Shown here piece by piece: positions 51,501-59,954 of a stretch of 64,000 bases of DNA; the first letter of the stretch is position 1, and the number at the start of each line of letters is the position of its first letter. Source of the stretch: Phycisphaeraceae bacterium (lineage in GTDB: Bacteria > Planctomycetota > Phycisphaerae > Phycisphaerales > Phycisphaeraceae); the NCBI GenBank assembly GCA_040222855.1, contig JAVKCD010000025.1, positions 186,001 to 250,000 of the forward strand, read 5' to 3'. The notes under the pieces are model-generated. The model saw only the letters and a program-made list of their open reading frames with translations. It was not told the origin of the DNA and did no database searches. The position numbers and the translations under genes were made by a program.

Positions 51501-52998
51501 GACGTTTGATGATGGGGCGGTGATGACGTTTGTGGATGGGACGGCTCAGTTCCGGCTGGAGAGTGGGACCCCCGGTCAGCCGAACCGGATTGAGGGTGCC
51601 ACGATCAATGCCGGGGGCACGCTGAGTGCGAGCAACGGGGCTGACCTTCATGGTTTCGGGACGATCGCTTCGGGTGTGAACTTCCTGGCTGGCTCGGACC
51701 TGATGGCGGATGATGGGACGCTTAGTGTCGATGGCGGTCAGGTGACGAGCGTGGGCGTGATCGGGACGGCGGATACGGACGGTATCCTGAACTTTACGAC
51801 GCCTTTCAACACTTCGGTGGCGACGGCGCTGGAGCTGAATGGGGGTACGGTACTCGGCTCGCAGATCGTGAATGACGGTGTGACGCGCGGCCGGGGCTCG
51901 ATTGGCACGGCGGGTTTCATCAACAACGGGGTGCTGGAGGGTGTGGGCGGGCTGCTGATCGTGGCGACGACGCCTCGGGCGGATATTGATGGTGCTGTTC
52001 CGGAGTCGGGGATTGTTCGTGCGACGCAGGGCAGTATTCAGTATGTGAACCCGGGTGGGTCCAACTTTGGATTCGACTCACAGATGGAGATTGGGGCGCC
52101 GTGGTACTTCCAGATGACTGAGGGGCTGTTGGTGATGGGGGGTGGCTCGGATCTGTTTCTGACTGGCGGTCGATTGATTGCTCCTGAGTTGCGGCTGTCC
52201 GGCAATCTGGATGTGAACAGTGCATCGACGTCGATTCTTCAATCGGCGACGACGTTCCGTCCATCGAGTGTCAATAACGTCGATACGGTGCTGTCGATTC
52301 TCGGTTCTGCGGAGGTTCAAGCGGGGGCGAGCTTTGCAGGGACGGGCCAGATGGTGGTTGGATCAGCCTCATCGTTGGCGCTGTTGGACGGTGCGGATGT
52401 GGGGATTGAGGTTGTGAATCAGGGATTGATGACGATTGGTTCGTCGCCTGGGTTTGCGGAGGTGAACGAGTTCCGTCAGACGGTGACGGGTACGCTGGAG
52501 ATGGAGATCGACGGGTATGCTTCGGGTACGGAGCATGACCTCCTGCAAGTGACCTTTGACGGTTACCTGGCGGGTGAGATCGAGCTCTTGATGGGGTTTG
52601 AGCCGGAGTATGGCGATGCGTTCAAGCTGATTACGACGGAGGCGGGTGATCTTTTTGACACCTTTGACATCGTGTCGGGCCTGATCGTGAACCCGACGAA
52701 GTACATGGCGGTGATCTACGACAATCAGCAGTTGGTGCTGGCGATTGCGGCGCTGCCTGGGGACGCGAACCTGGACGGCATGGTGGACCTGATTGATCTG
52801 TCGATTCTGGCGTCGAACTTCGAGACGATCGGGACGTGGGCGACGGGTGATTTCAACGGCAGCGGCAAGATCGATCTCGTTGACCTGTCGCTGCTGGCGA
52901 GTAACTTCGGGACATCCGTGCCGATTCCTGAGCCTGGGGCTGGCGTGCTGGCCGGGCTTGGGCTGGCGGGTCTGATGCGTCGTCGCCAGGTGGCGTAA
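48505..52998 (+). CDS. Giant PEP-CTERM protein with HExxH metalloprotease-like head and repetitive beta body
   Basis: 1497 residues from ATG 48505 (GAAGGG upstream); ATG 48487 is an alternative. Signal peptide, then a ~250-residue domain with HEIGHAVGLTS at about 181-191 and a later ALMCGSCGES that could be the Met-turn. The eleventh position, where metzincins have the third zinc ligand, is Ser. The middle ~1100 residues are Gly/Thr/Asn/Val-rich repeats (for example GNGTVDVAGTFRNDG, GTGTTTLSGVVNVVG) typical of a parallel beta-helix. The end carries two dockerin-like repeats (GDANLDGMVDLIDLSILASN, GDFNGSGKIDLVDLSLLASN) and PEP-CTERM. It may be a surface protease or adhesin. A terminator follows. 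Confidence 0.83.
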   Translation: MRTSTGCLLAAAMMMTAGTASGLTINLTFDAGSSTNPSYDPGAAQLTAMMQWAADYWEDIIQDSWTLDIEYYWDDLSDTNGTLGVHNNLGTSSGKPTDARIRLDTQSNGSNRLWYFDTTPDNNSEYDMQQTLYRDLTATQQADWFNNSPPALLEVGYRGDAFSSAPNAARNGFDALSTIIHEIGHAVGLTSNVSSGEYADGDYDVPTGLTNGFVTGIEGDVHLDARTALMCGSCGESGVRRLPTAIDVLAAATGSNWTNLDLLRQDMLSAGDMGNDFEWVGGKQPGSADDAWMRHGGTAQILSGGTFFAASLFVGEGTDVQTNGEKIDIGGLVTIERASGEGSTQIFVETGGELEAGDVIVNGGELDMSGGLADIGDDLDTEVFDGFIGEVNGNGTVDVAGTFRNDGRIRPDGGRLTFVSANATSAWDLDGPSGNGLVDASVGNITFASGGVNDAFDGVMTVGDGQDITFNVDWALGTGGVLNLNGGATLAADAEILGTGTTTLSGVVNVVGFAAIDTPVVVESTATVNITASDAQLTLGNSTSDSITYNGGTFTGAGTLVQNGDATVTAGNTVTIQTHTFDWDGGTISDTTLEANSRMDITGRGINDAHDGIITIGSGAVLNVNTRSPLIILPPPAEGDGLAIEGTGIIIPPLTFPVAWTLSGTMNMNGGDLEGSRMIVGDGGTGTVNALTGTNELFAPVTFTSTSATNTTSFLELEGTAIFEGGTHTGAGTLRFNSDVTIAANTTIATATLDWDGSNGGDSVTTVNDGVTLTINSDVIDGGVDGFDGTLRLNGGRANVNTAAAWELNGLVDMVSANPSIAVLDGSEVVIGPGGVIRGAGAFSRVFSEVSLDTGGVVEVLAGGQLSFDDLTSYDGGTITGDGAFLQSGDATVNAPTTVTVARYDMDGFQGIFAEMNLISQLTINSDYLQAFDNTNRYSGTLNFGLFGRITVNTLDGWFTAGAVNFNSFSTGWDVIVGQDVRFDGPISVDGFPQVPARVTFDDGAVMTFVDGTAQFRLESGTPGQPNRIEGATINAGGTLSASNGADLHGFGTIASGVNFLAGSDLMADDGTLSVDGGQVTSVGVIGTADTDGILNFTTPFNTSVATALELNGGTVLGSQIVNDGVTRGRGSIGTAGFINNGVLEGVGGLLIVATTPRADIDGAVPESGIVRATQGSIQYVNPGGSNFGFDSQMEIGAPWYFQMTEGLLVMGGGSDLFLTGGRLIAPELRLSGNLDVNSASTSILQSATTFRPSSVNNVDTVLSILGSAEVQAGASFAGTGQMVVGSASSLALLDGADVGIEVVNQGLMTIGSSPGFAEVNEFRQTVTGTLEMEIDGYASGTEHDLLQVTFDGYLAGEIELLMGFEPEYGDAFKLITTEAGDLFDTFDIVSGLIVNPTKYMAVIYDNQQLVLAIAALPGDANLDGMVDLIDLSILASNFETIGTWATGDFNGSGKIDLVDLSLLASNFGTSVPIPEPGAGVLAGLGLAGLMRRRQVA

Positions 52999-53025
52999 GT
53001 CACGATCTGATAAGAGTTTTTGTGT

Positions 53026-53053
53026 AGCCCCGCCTCACCAGGCGGGGCTTTTT
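53026..53053 (+). terminator. Intrinsic terminator after giant PEP-CTERM gene
   Basis: AGCCCCGCCT (53026-53035) pairs with AGGCGGGGCT (53040-53049) around CACC and is followed by TTTTT. Confidence 0.92.
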
Positions 53054-53111
53054 CGTGGGGTCATGCGGGGGTTGCCGATAAGAGATATCTGGAAACACTC
53101 GGGAGCCTGGT

Positions 53112-54119
53112 ATGGGTCAGAAGGTCAGCGTGGTGCTTGGAGGTGGGGGGTTCATCGGCGGTCGGCTGGTCGCGGAGTTGGTTGCGCGGGGCGAGCGGGT
53201 GCGGTCGGTGGACCTCAAGCCGGTGGGAGAGTGGTTTCATCGTGTGGCGGGGGTCGAGAATCTGGTCTTGGATCTGAGGGAGGCTGGCGCGTGTCAGGCT
53301 GCGTGCACAGAGGCGCAGACGGTTTACAACCTCGCGGCGGACATGGGTGGGATGGGGTTTATTGAGAACAACAAGGCGTTGTGCATGCTGTCGGTGCTGA
53401 TCAACACGCATGCGCTGATGGCGGCGCGTGACGTGGGGGTGGAGCGGTTTTTCTATGCGTCCTCGGCTTGTGTCTACAACGCGGAGAAGCAGCGGCGTGC
53501 GGATGTGACGCCGTTGCGCGAAGCCGATGCTTATCCGGCGATGCCTGAGGATGGGTATGGGTGGGAGAAGCTGTTTAGCGAGCGGATGTGCCGGCATTTC
53601 ACCGAGGATTTTGGGTTGGAGACACGGGTGGCGCGGTTCCATAATGTTTATGGCCCGTATGGCACCTGGGAGGGGGGGCGTGAGAAGGCTCCAGCGGCGA
53701 TCTGCAGGAAGGTTGCAGAGGCTGATTTGACGGGACGGCATGAGATCGAGGTGTGGGGTGATGGCAAGCAGACGCGGAGCTTTACTTACATCGATGACTG
53801 CATCGAAGGCATCCTGCGGCTGATGGGGAGTGACTGTCGTGAGCCGATGAATCTTGGATCGAGTGAGCTGGTATCGGTGGATGGTTTGGTGACGTTGGTG
53901 GAGGGGATCGCGGGGTTGCGACTGGAGCGGCGGTATCGGTTGGATGCGCCGAAGGGTGTGAACGGCCGGAACAGTGATAATCGGCTGATCCAGGAACGGT
54001 TGGGGTGGTCGCCGTCGATCGCGCTGGCGGAGGGGATGGCGGCGACGTATGCGTGGGTGCGGGAGCGTGTGGCGGAGCGTATAGAGGCCGAGGCACCGGG
54101 GCTGCGTTGGGTGGCGTAG
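53112..54119 (+). CDS. gme: GDP-mannose 3,5-epimerase (plant-like, SDR superfamily)
   Basis: 335 residues. The N-terminal GGGGFIGGRL is the NAD-binding loop. The body is strikingly like plant GDP-mannose 3,5-epimerase: NLAADMGGMGFIENN, FFYASSACVYN, ARFHNVYGPYGTWEGGREKA, IEVWGDGKQTRSFTYID and GVNGRNSDNRLIQERLGW. The plant catalytic residues Cys145, Tyr174, Lys178 and Lys217 correspond to Cys120, Tyr149, Lys153 and Lys192, with identical spacing. The enzyme converts GDP-D-mannose to GDP-L-galactose and GDP-L-gulose, here presumably for a surface glycan. It stands 85 bases before the toroid-like membrane protein. Plant-like bacterial homologues are known in scattered lineages, so transfer is possible but not shown. 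Confidence 0.88.
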   Translation: MGQKVSVVLGGGGFIGGRLVAELVARGERVRSVDLKPVGEWFHRVAGVENLVLDLREAGACQAACTEAQTVYNLAADMGGMGFIENNKALCMLSVLINTHALMAARDVGVERFFYASSACVYNAEKQRRADVTPLREADAYPAMPEDGYGWEKLFSERMCRHFTEDFGLETRVARFHNVYGPYGTWEGGREKAPAAICRKVAEADLTGRHEIEVWGDGKQTRSFTYIDDCIEGILRLMGSDCREPMNLGSSELVSVDGLVTLVEGIAGLRLERRYRLDAPKGVNGRNSDNRLIQERLGWSPSIALAEGMAATYAWVRERVAERIEAEAPGLRWVA

Positions 54120-54203
54120 GGGTTGTCGGGGGCTTAGGTGATGTGATGTTGGGGGTCGTGTGGCGTTATGCTGCGTGCTTCTTTTTATCGAGAGGCTGCG
54201 GTC

Positions 54204-56039
54204 ATGTCGGAGCGATCAGGGATGGGCTTGGGGCGGTGGTTGACGCGGCTGGTGGCGTGGGGCGTGGTGGCGATGGCGTTGGGTGCGGGGGTGACGCTGG
54301 TCTTGTTGGATAACAAGCATTTTCGGGCGGCGGTGTTCCCGGCGCGGATAGCGCCGGAGATGCCTCATGCGGCGTCGTTTACGCTGCGGAATGTTGTGCT
54401 GGATGCGCGGGATGCGGCGGGAGCTTCGGGGGATTTGCTGTCGGTGGCGCGGGCGCATGCGGTGCTGTCGGAGGAGGCGCTGCGGCGAGCGAAGAGCACG
54501 TTTGATTCGTGGATGGGCATGCGGCATTCGGAGAGCAAGCTGTTTCCGGAGTCGTGGCTGGAGGCGGAGTGGAACTACCGGAACACGGCGGCGGATTTTT
54601 TCTGTTTCCAGTTTCATGTTGCGGCTTATCTGGGTTTGGACGAGTTGTTGTTGATGCGCGAGACCATGGAGGCGGAGCGGGCGATCTCGGGTCCGGATTC
54701 GCTGGCGCACGCTGCGAGTTCGGAGACGGGTCGCGTGTTGCTGGCGTCGTCGGAGCACCCGGTGTTTGGGGCGCGAGGACCGATCTTCGGGACCAGTGAG
54801 TACGCGAAGGATGGGCTGCTGAGTCTTTATGAGGGGACGGGGGATGAGCAGGTGCGCGAGCGGTTGGTGGAGGTGATGGATGCGATCCTTGCGAGCAGCC
54901 GGCATGAGTCGCGGTACGGGCTGATTCCCTCGTCGAACTCGGAGGTGAATGGCGAGGTGTTGCAGGTTCTGGGGCGGATGAGTCTGGTGGTGGATCGGCC
55001 GGCGTATGCGGAGATGCAGGCGAGGCTGACGGACGCGGTGGTGGGGCAGATGATGGTCAAGACCGGCGGGCTTCCGGTGCACAGTTACGATTTCGAGGCT
55101 GATGAGGTGGAGGAGGGGTTGCTGTCGCTACGGGATCACGGGAACGAGATCATCGCGGGGTTGACCGAGTCCTATGCGTTGGCTGTGGCGAGGCGGGATG
55201 AGCCGTTGTGGGCGGGGCGAGCGGGGCGGTGGGCGGAGCCGATCGGTCGGATGCTAGAGCTGGTGCTGGAGCATGGCCGGGATGAGCGGGGTCTGATCGT
55301 GAACGAGATCGATCCGGTGACGTATGCGATCACGGATTTGAAGCCGAGTGACAACTGGGGGTATGTGCTCAACGGGGTGCTGCTGTTTGCGGATGCGGCG
55401 GAGCGGCATGGGGTGATCGAAGGGGAGAGGTTGGAAGCGATGCGTGATGAGGTGATGGCGGTGGCTAAGGCGGTGGCGGCGACGGATGGTTTCAAGTGGC
55501 AGGGGGCGAGCATGGATGGTTATGCGGACGCGATCGAGAGTGCCTTGTATCTGTCGGCGTACTACCCGCGGACGACGGGGGTGTTGCTGCCCTGGGTGGA
55601 TCGGCAGATCGGGATCATGTTCGACATGCAGGCGGTGGACGGATTTGTTTCGCAGGGGTACCTGGATGGCAACTACATGCGGACGTCGCTGATGTACGCG
55701 GAGTTGAGGTCGGGGGGGTGGAAGATGCAGCCGTGGGAGCCGGGGACGCGGGTTGGTTTGGCGGAGCAGGGGGGGCGGGTTGTCATCGTGGTCGAGAGTG
55801 ATGGCGGGTACGAGGGGCGGCTGGTGCGGGGACGATCGTCGCAGCCGATCAGCGAGGCTCTGCCGTGGCGTTGGGCTCGGCTCAATAGCTGGCCGGCGTG
55901 GAACCCGTTGGATGAGGTGGTGTCGGTCGAGGTGATCGAGGGTGATGTGGGGGGCGTGACGGTTGGTGGTTTGGTCGAGGGATTGGATATCAGTCTGGCG
56001 GCGGGGGGGCGGGTGGTGTTGGGGATGGTGCGGGAGTGA
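54204..56039 (+). CDS. Membrane-anchored alpha-toroid-like protein, unknown
   Basis: 611 residues from ATG 54204 with GAGAGG upstream; an ATG at 54168 is possible but has no ribosome binding site. One N-terminal membrane helix (about 11-36), then a large extracytoplasmic, mainly helical part. Regularly spaced motifs such as DGLLSLYEGTGDEQVRERL, LTESYALAVARRDEPLW and ADAIESALYLSAYYPR resemble the alpha/alpha toroid of glycoside hydrolases and uronic-acid lyases. The final ~90 residues are beta-rich. I cannot assign an enzyme family or catalytic residues. Its place after the GDP-mannose epimerase gene suggests a role in a surface glycan. Confidence 0.72.
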   Translation: MSERSGMGLGRWLTRLVAWGVVAMALGAGVTLVLLDNKHFRAAVFPARIAPEMPHAASFTLRNVVLDARDAAGASGDLLSVARAHAVLSEEALRRAKSTFDSWMGMRHSESKLFPESWLEAEWNYRNTAADFFCFQFHVAAYLGLDELLLMRETMEAERAISGPDSLAHAASSETGRVLLASSEHPVFGARGPIFGTSEYAKDGLLSLYEGTGDEQVRERLVEVMDAILASSRHESRYGLIPSSNSEVNGEVLQVLGRMSLVVDRPAYAEMQARLTDAVVGQMMVKTGGLPVHSYDFEADEVEEGLLSLRDHGNEIIAGLTESYALAVARRDEPLWAGRAGRWAEPIGRMLELVLEHGRDERGLIVNEIDPVTYAITDLKPSDNWGYVLNGVLLFADAAERHGVIEGERLEAMRDEVMAVAKAVAATDGFKWQGASMDGYADAIESALYLSAYYPRTTGVLLPWVDRQIGIMFDMQAVDGFVSQGYLDGNYMRTSLMYAELRSGGWKMQPWEPGTRVGLAEQGGRVVIVVESDGGYEGRLVRGRSSQPISEALPWRWARLNSWPAWNPLDEVVSVEVIEGDVGGVTVGGLVEGLDISLAAGGRVVLGMVRE

Positions 56040-56065
56040 AGTGGGGATGACTTGGATGTTGTTGT

Positions 56066-56095
56066 AAAAAAGCACCCCGGGCTTGCGCCCGGGGC
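56066..56095 (-). terminator. Intrinsic terminator after metalloprotease gene
   Basis: On the minus strand GCCCGGGG-type arms (56075-56082 with 56087-56094) flank a four-base loop and are followed by GC and TTTTTT. It also lies at the end of the convergent gene stopping at 56039. Confidence 0.85.
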
Positions 56096-56130
56096 TCGTT
56101 AGGTGCTTTTGTTTATAGAGAGAGGGCGGA

Positions 56131-58848
56131 TCAGCGGGCGGTGAACTCGGCCTCGAGGGATCGGGTGATCTGGGAGTGGAGTTCGGTGAGGTGGGCCATG
56201 GTTCCGAAGTCGATGCTGTCGCCTTGGGTTTCGAGTGTGGACTCGATGTCGGCGGCGAGGTTGCGGAGGGTGAAGCGCATCATCCGCTGGACGTCTGGGG
56301 AGAGGAAGCGGGTGAGGCCGAGGTCGATGCGGACGTAGTCCATGAGCATCGCGGCGTGGATGTTCTGGAGGTTGCGGCGGATGGTGGGGATCATGGGGTT
56401 GGCGTCGGTCCAGCCGTCGGCGGGCGTGTCGGCTGTGTCGTTGACTTCATTCCAGACGGCGTTGGTGAGTGTCTGGAGGTGCTCGGCGGCGGTGTACTTG
56501 TCATCTTCCGTGGTCTTGACTTCGGCGTCGTAGATCCGCTGGATGAGCGGGTAGGCCATGAGGTCTTCGAGGGTTCGGATTTGAGCGTTGGTGATGACCA
56601 GGTGGATGGGGTAATCGAGCATGAGGCTGCCGCCACCACGCCAACGGCTGGGTGCGAGGTTGTTCAGGAGTTCGTGGTCGGTGACGAAGAAGTCGGGGTT
56701 GAACATCGTCTTGGCGATCTGCGTCATGGCCGCGCGCATTTCTTCGGCTTCGAGAGGCTCGAGGGCTGGGGGCGCGTCGGGGTCGCCGAGGCGTGATCGT
56801 GAGTAATGCTGCCCACCGACGATGCGTGAGACGAAGTAGCTCTGCTGTGTTTTTTCGAACATGAGGGAGGCGAACATGGAGCGGAGGAAGTAGCGGGGTT
56901 CATCGGGGTCGATGGCCCATTCGGTCAGGTTGCCGAGCAGGTCATCGGCGAGCTCGGCTCGTGAGTCCATCCAGCCCAGGAGGTCGTTGCTCATGTCCCA
57001 GCGGTTGGTGAGGGGATCGGGAGAGTAGACCCACATGGTGTCTTCGTCGGTGGCGAAGGCGAGTGCGGGCTCGGTGGAGCGTGATGCGACGGCTTTGATG
57101 AACTCTTCGTGGGATTGACCGGGCTCGGGGACGCCGTAGCCGTACTCGATGGCCCAGTGGTCGTAGGGTCCGATGACGGGGGTGACGAAGTTCTTGACGT
57201 TTTCGTACTCGTCGCCCTGGAAGAAGAGGATGGGGTTGTAGTCCATGACGGAGGATGAGGTGGCCTCATCGGTGCGATCGCGGCGTTGGCGGATTTCGTC
57301 GAGTGAGAGCCAGCCGGACGCGCGGAAGTTGTGTCGGAGTCCGAGGGTGTGGCCGACTTCGTGGGTGGTAATCATCTTGATGACCCCGCCGATGAAGTGC
57401 TCGGGGATTTCTTTGCCGGTGGGGGTTCCCATGCGTGAGAGCATGAGGCCCATGGCCATTTGCTGCTGGAGCCCGTGGGCGAGCTGGCAGGAGGCGCCGT
57501 CGTGGTGGTGGAGTGCGTCGGTAGCTTCGGCGAGGAGGGCGTCTTCCTGATCGGGTGTGATCGAGCCGTGCTCGCGGACGTGTTGCATGATGAGCTGGTA
57601 TTTGTCGTAGGCGGGTCCGCGCCAGGCACCGAGGGACTCGGGTCCGAGCTGGTCGAACTCGGAGTTGAACCAGCGGACCATGGAGTCGTCGAAGATGATG
57701 TCGGCGTCGAGGATCTGGCCGGTGCGGGGGTCGGCGACGGAGGGGCCCATCGCGAATGCGCGTCCTGAGACGATCCAGCGGACGAAGTTGTAGCGGGCGT
57801 CTTCGGGGTCGATGTCGGCAAACTCGTTGGTGTCGGTCTGCTGCTGAACGACGATGGCGTCGATGTAGCCGATCTCCTCGAAGGCCTTGTTCCAGTCTTC
57901 GATGCCGTCGCGGACCCAGCGTCGCCAGCGGATCGGGACCGTCTTTTCGATGATGAAGACGATGGGTTCCTTGGGCGGGGAGAGTTCGAGGGAGGGGTCT
58001 TGTTTTTCGAGTTTCCAGCGGTTGGCGTAGCGAACGGCGGTTTCGCGGGCGGCGTAGCTCGTGGACCAGTCGAGGCGGTCCGTGGTGAAGTATCCGATGC
58101 GCTCGTCTGCGGGTCGTGGGGTGTAGGAGCCGAGGGCGGGGAGTTTGCGGAAGGCATAGGAGACGCCAACGCTCTCGCCGCCAAAGGCTGAGGACATCGC
58201 GAGGTCGGCATCAATGAGCATGTTCTCGGGGAACACCTTGGTGGTGCGCAAGACTGAGAGTTGGCGATTGGGGGTGCGCGAGGAGGTGCCGATCGGGCTT
58301 GGCGGTCGGGCGACGTTGCTGAACACCAGCGAGCCGAGATCGACGACCGGGTCGCCGCCAGCCATGGTGACGACGGGCAGGGCGGCTAGGAAGCTGGGGC
58401 GGTAGGTGCGATCGATGGCGTCGTTGAGCGGGGTTCCTGGGGTTTGGATGTAGCGGACATTGGGGACCACGAGCTTGACGTGCTTGCCGACGAGTTCCCA
58501 GCGGACGAGCCAGTCGCGCCACATCCACCCGGCCATCTGGCCGCGCGAGATGCTGGTGGCGAAGAGCAGGTCCTGACCGAGCAGGGAGGCGGGGATGCGG
58601 CAGAGCAGGCGGGTGTGGTCCTGCTTGGGGTCCTTATCGTCGGCGCGGTAGAGCGTCATCAGGCCGGGGATTTCTTCCAGGCCTTCGATGACTTCGTCAA
58701 AGGGAGGGTACGCCGGCTTTTCGTCCTTGGCTTCTGCGGGCGTGTCCTGGGCGAGCAGAGCGGAGGTCCCGATGGGGCTGACTCCGAGCAGGAGGGCGCT
58801 GATGAGGCTGAGGGTGGCCAGGTGACGGTTTAGTGAGGTCCTGCGCAT
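56131..58848 (-). CDS. Secreted zinc-dependent metalloprotease (DUF5117/DUF4953 type)
   Basis: 905 residues from ATG 58848 (GGAG eight bases upstream); a longer open frame beyond it overlaps the terminator of pirin and is not used. A signal peptide (LISALLLGVSPIGTSALLAQ) is followed by a region with LYRADDKDPKQDHTRLLCRI and LLFATSISRGQMAGWMWRDW, as in proteins with DUF5117/DUF5118. The zinc site THEVGHTLGLRHNF near residue 495 is a full HExxHxxGxxH. A later VMDYNPI gives the Met-turn. The C-terminal third matches the helical DUF4953 part. Proteins of this kind are common in Bacteroidetes and Planctomycetes; they should digest extracellular protein, but substrates are unknown. Confidence 0.88.
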   Translation of the reverse strand: MRRTSLNRHLATLSLISALLLGVSPIGTSALLAQDTPAEAKDEKPAYPPFDEVIEGLEEIPGLMTLYRADDKDPKQDHTRLLCRIPASLLGQDLLFATSISRGQMAGWMWRDWLVRWELVGKHVKLVVPNVRYIQTPGTPLNDAIDRTYRPSFLAALPVVTMAGGDPVVDLGSLVFSNVARPPSPIGTSSRTPNRQLSVLRTTKVFPENMLIDADLAMSSAFGGESVGVSYAFRKLPALGSYTPRPADERIGYFTTDRLDWSTSYAARETAVRYANRWKLEKQDPSLELSPPKEPIVFIIEKTVPIRWRRWVRDGIEDWNKAFEEIGYIDAIVVQQQTDTNEFADIDPEDARYNFVRWIVSGRAFAMGPSVADPRTGQILDADIIFDDSMVRWFNSEFDQLGPESLGAWRGPAYDKYQLIMQHVREHGSITPDQEDALLAEATDALHHHDGASCQLAHGLQQQMAMGLMLSRMGTPTGKEIPEHFIGGVIKMITTHEVGHTLGLRHNFRASGWLSLDEIRQRRDRTDEATSSSVMDYNPILFFQGDEYENVKNFVTPVIGPYDHWAIEYGYGVPEPGQSHEEFIKAVASRSTEPALAFATDEDTMWVYSPDPLTNRWDMSNDLLGWMDSRAELADDLLGNLTEWAIDPDEPRYFLRSMFASLMFEKTQQSYFVSRIVGGQHYSRSRLGDPDAPPALEPLEAEEMRAAMTQIAKTMFNPDFFVTDHELLNNLAPSRWRGGGSLMLDYPIHLVITNAQIRTLEDLMAYPLIQRIYDAEVKTTEDDKYTAAEHLQTLTNAVWNEVNDTADTPADGWTDANPMIPTIRRNLQNIHAAMLMDYVRIDLGLTRFLSPDVQRMMRFTLRNLAADIESTLETQGDSIDFGTMAHLTELHSQITRSLEAEFTAR

Positions 58849-59056
58849 CGACGAAACTCCAGTGCGAGGGCCGGATCGAGTGATCCGGCAGAGGAAAGAT
58901 GTGATCTGTTTATCGACCTTGAGGTCAGTGGCACGCGAGCAGGCGGCTGGTCTGATGAATACGGACGTAAAGGGCTGGGGGTTTTTGGTTTTTGGTATCT
59001 CCTCTCGTCCGTCTGTCATGTTATCCGGACGCGGAGGGGTTTGGATGAACATCCAT

Positions 59057-59081
59057 AAAAAACCGGGCCCGAAGGCCCGGT
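59057..59081 (-). terminator. Intrinsic terminator after pirin gene
   Basis: On the minus strand ACCGGGCC and GGCCCGGT pair around a TTCG tetraloop and run into TTTTTT. It ends the pirin transcript before the metalloprotease gene. The remaining bases of the 58849-59104 gap show no gene. Confidence 0.92.
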
Positions 59082-59104
59082 GGGAAGGGTTAAGGGGCAG
59101 ATGT

Positions 59105-59821
59105 TCAGTCAGCGAGATCAAAGAGAATCGCCTGAGCCGGTTCCGAGGCGGTCAGTTCGATCGAATCTTCGCCGGTGATGGCCAGTGCGTCGCCCGCCGA
59201 GAGGTCGTGTCCTGCAGCGGAGGCCTTTCCGGTGGCCAGGTGCAGCCATCCCGAGCGTCCTGACTCGAACTGATAGGCCAGTGGTCGGCCGGGCTTGAGG
59301 TCTGCCACGAGGAAACGGGCGGACTGGGCGAGTGGCATGGTGTTTTCTTCGAATCGGTCGGTCTCGCTGTCGTCTGCGGCGAGGAGTTGCCATTGGTGGT
59401 CGCGGCCTTCAGCGGATAAGGTTCGCTGGTCGTATCGCGGCATCACGCCCTGGGCTCGCGGGATGATCCAGACCTGGAGGAGGTGGACTGGGTCGGTGTC
59501 CGAGCCGTTGAGTTCGGAGTGACGGATGCCGGAGCCTGCGGTCATGACCTGGAGTTCGCCGGGTTTGAGCGATTTGAGATTGCCCAATGAATCGCCGTGC
59601 TTGAGGACGCCTGAGAGTACCCAGGTCATTATTTCCATGTCTCGGTGGGGATGCTCGCCGAAGCCGCCACTTGGCGTCACGACGTCATCGTTGATCACGC
59701 GCAGCGGGCCGAAGTTTGTGTGTTTTGGGTCTTGATACCCGCCGAAGGAGAAGGTGTGGTGGGAATCGAGCCAGCCGAGGTTGGTGTGTCCGCGATCGGT
59801 TGCTTTGCGTAGGGTGAACAT
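59105..59821 (-). CDS. Pirin-family protein (bicupin, quercetinase-like)
   Basis: 238 residues, the typical length. The N-terminal cupin has GFGEHPHRDMEI and AGSGIRHSELN, supplying the four metal ligands His57, His59, His101 and Glu103 seen in pirins and YhhW. The C-terminal cupin is degenerate, as usual. These proteins bind iron or another divalent metal and some oxidise quercetin; the natural role is often unclear. The gene is alone, with its own terminator. Two perfect inverted repeats lie within 50 bases upstream of its start, suggesting tight regulation by dimeric repressors. Confidence 0.9.
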   Translation of the reverse strand: MFTLRKATDRGHTNLGWLDSHHTFSFGGYQDPKHTNFGPLRVINDDVVTPSGGFGEHPHRDMEIMTWVLSGVLKHGDSLGNLKSLKPGELQVMTAGSGIRHSELNGSDTDPVHLLQVWIIPRAQGVMPRYDQRTLSAEGRDHQWQLLAADDSETDRFEENTMPLAQSARFLVADLKPGRPLAYQFESGRSGWLHLATGKASAAGHDLSAGDALAITGEDSIELTASEPAQAILFDLAD

Positions 59822-59835
59822 ATTTTGGCCTTTCC

Positions 59836-59870
59836 GTGACGAGGCGTCACTTTAGTTGTTGAAACAACTA
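59836..59870 (-). promoter_or_regulatory. Two adjacent palindromic operators upstream of pirin
   Basis: TAGTTGTTGAAACAACTA at 59853-59870 is a perfect 8-base inverted repeat around GA. It resembles sites bound by MarR-family repressors. GTGACGAGGCGTCAC at 59836-59850 is a second perfect 6-base inverted repeat. Both lie 15-50 bases before the pirin start. No regulator gene is adjacent. Confidence 0.6.
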
Positions 59871-59954
59871 TCGTCCAGCGAGAATCATTCCACGGCGGAG
59901 GAAAAATAGTGTGTTGCCGAGGTGTTGGTGTGCTACTGGGTGTGGGCGAAAAAA

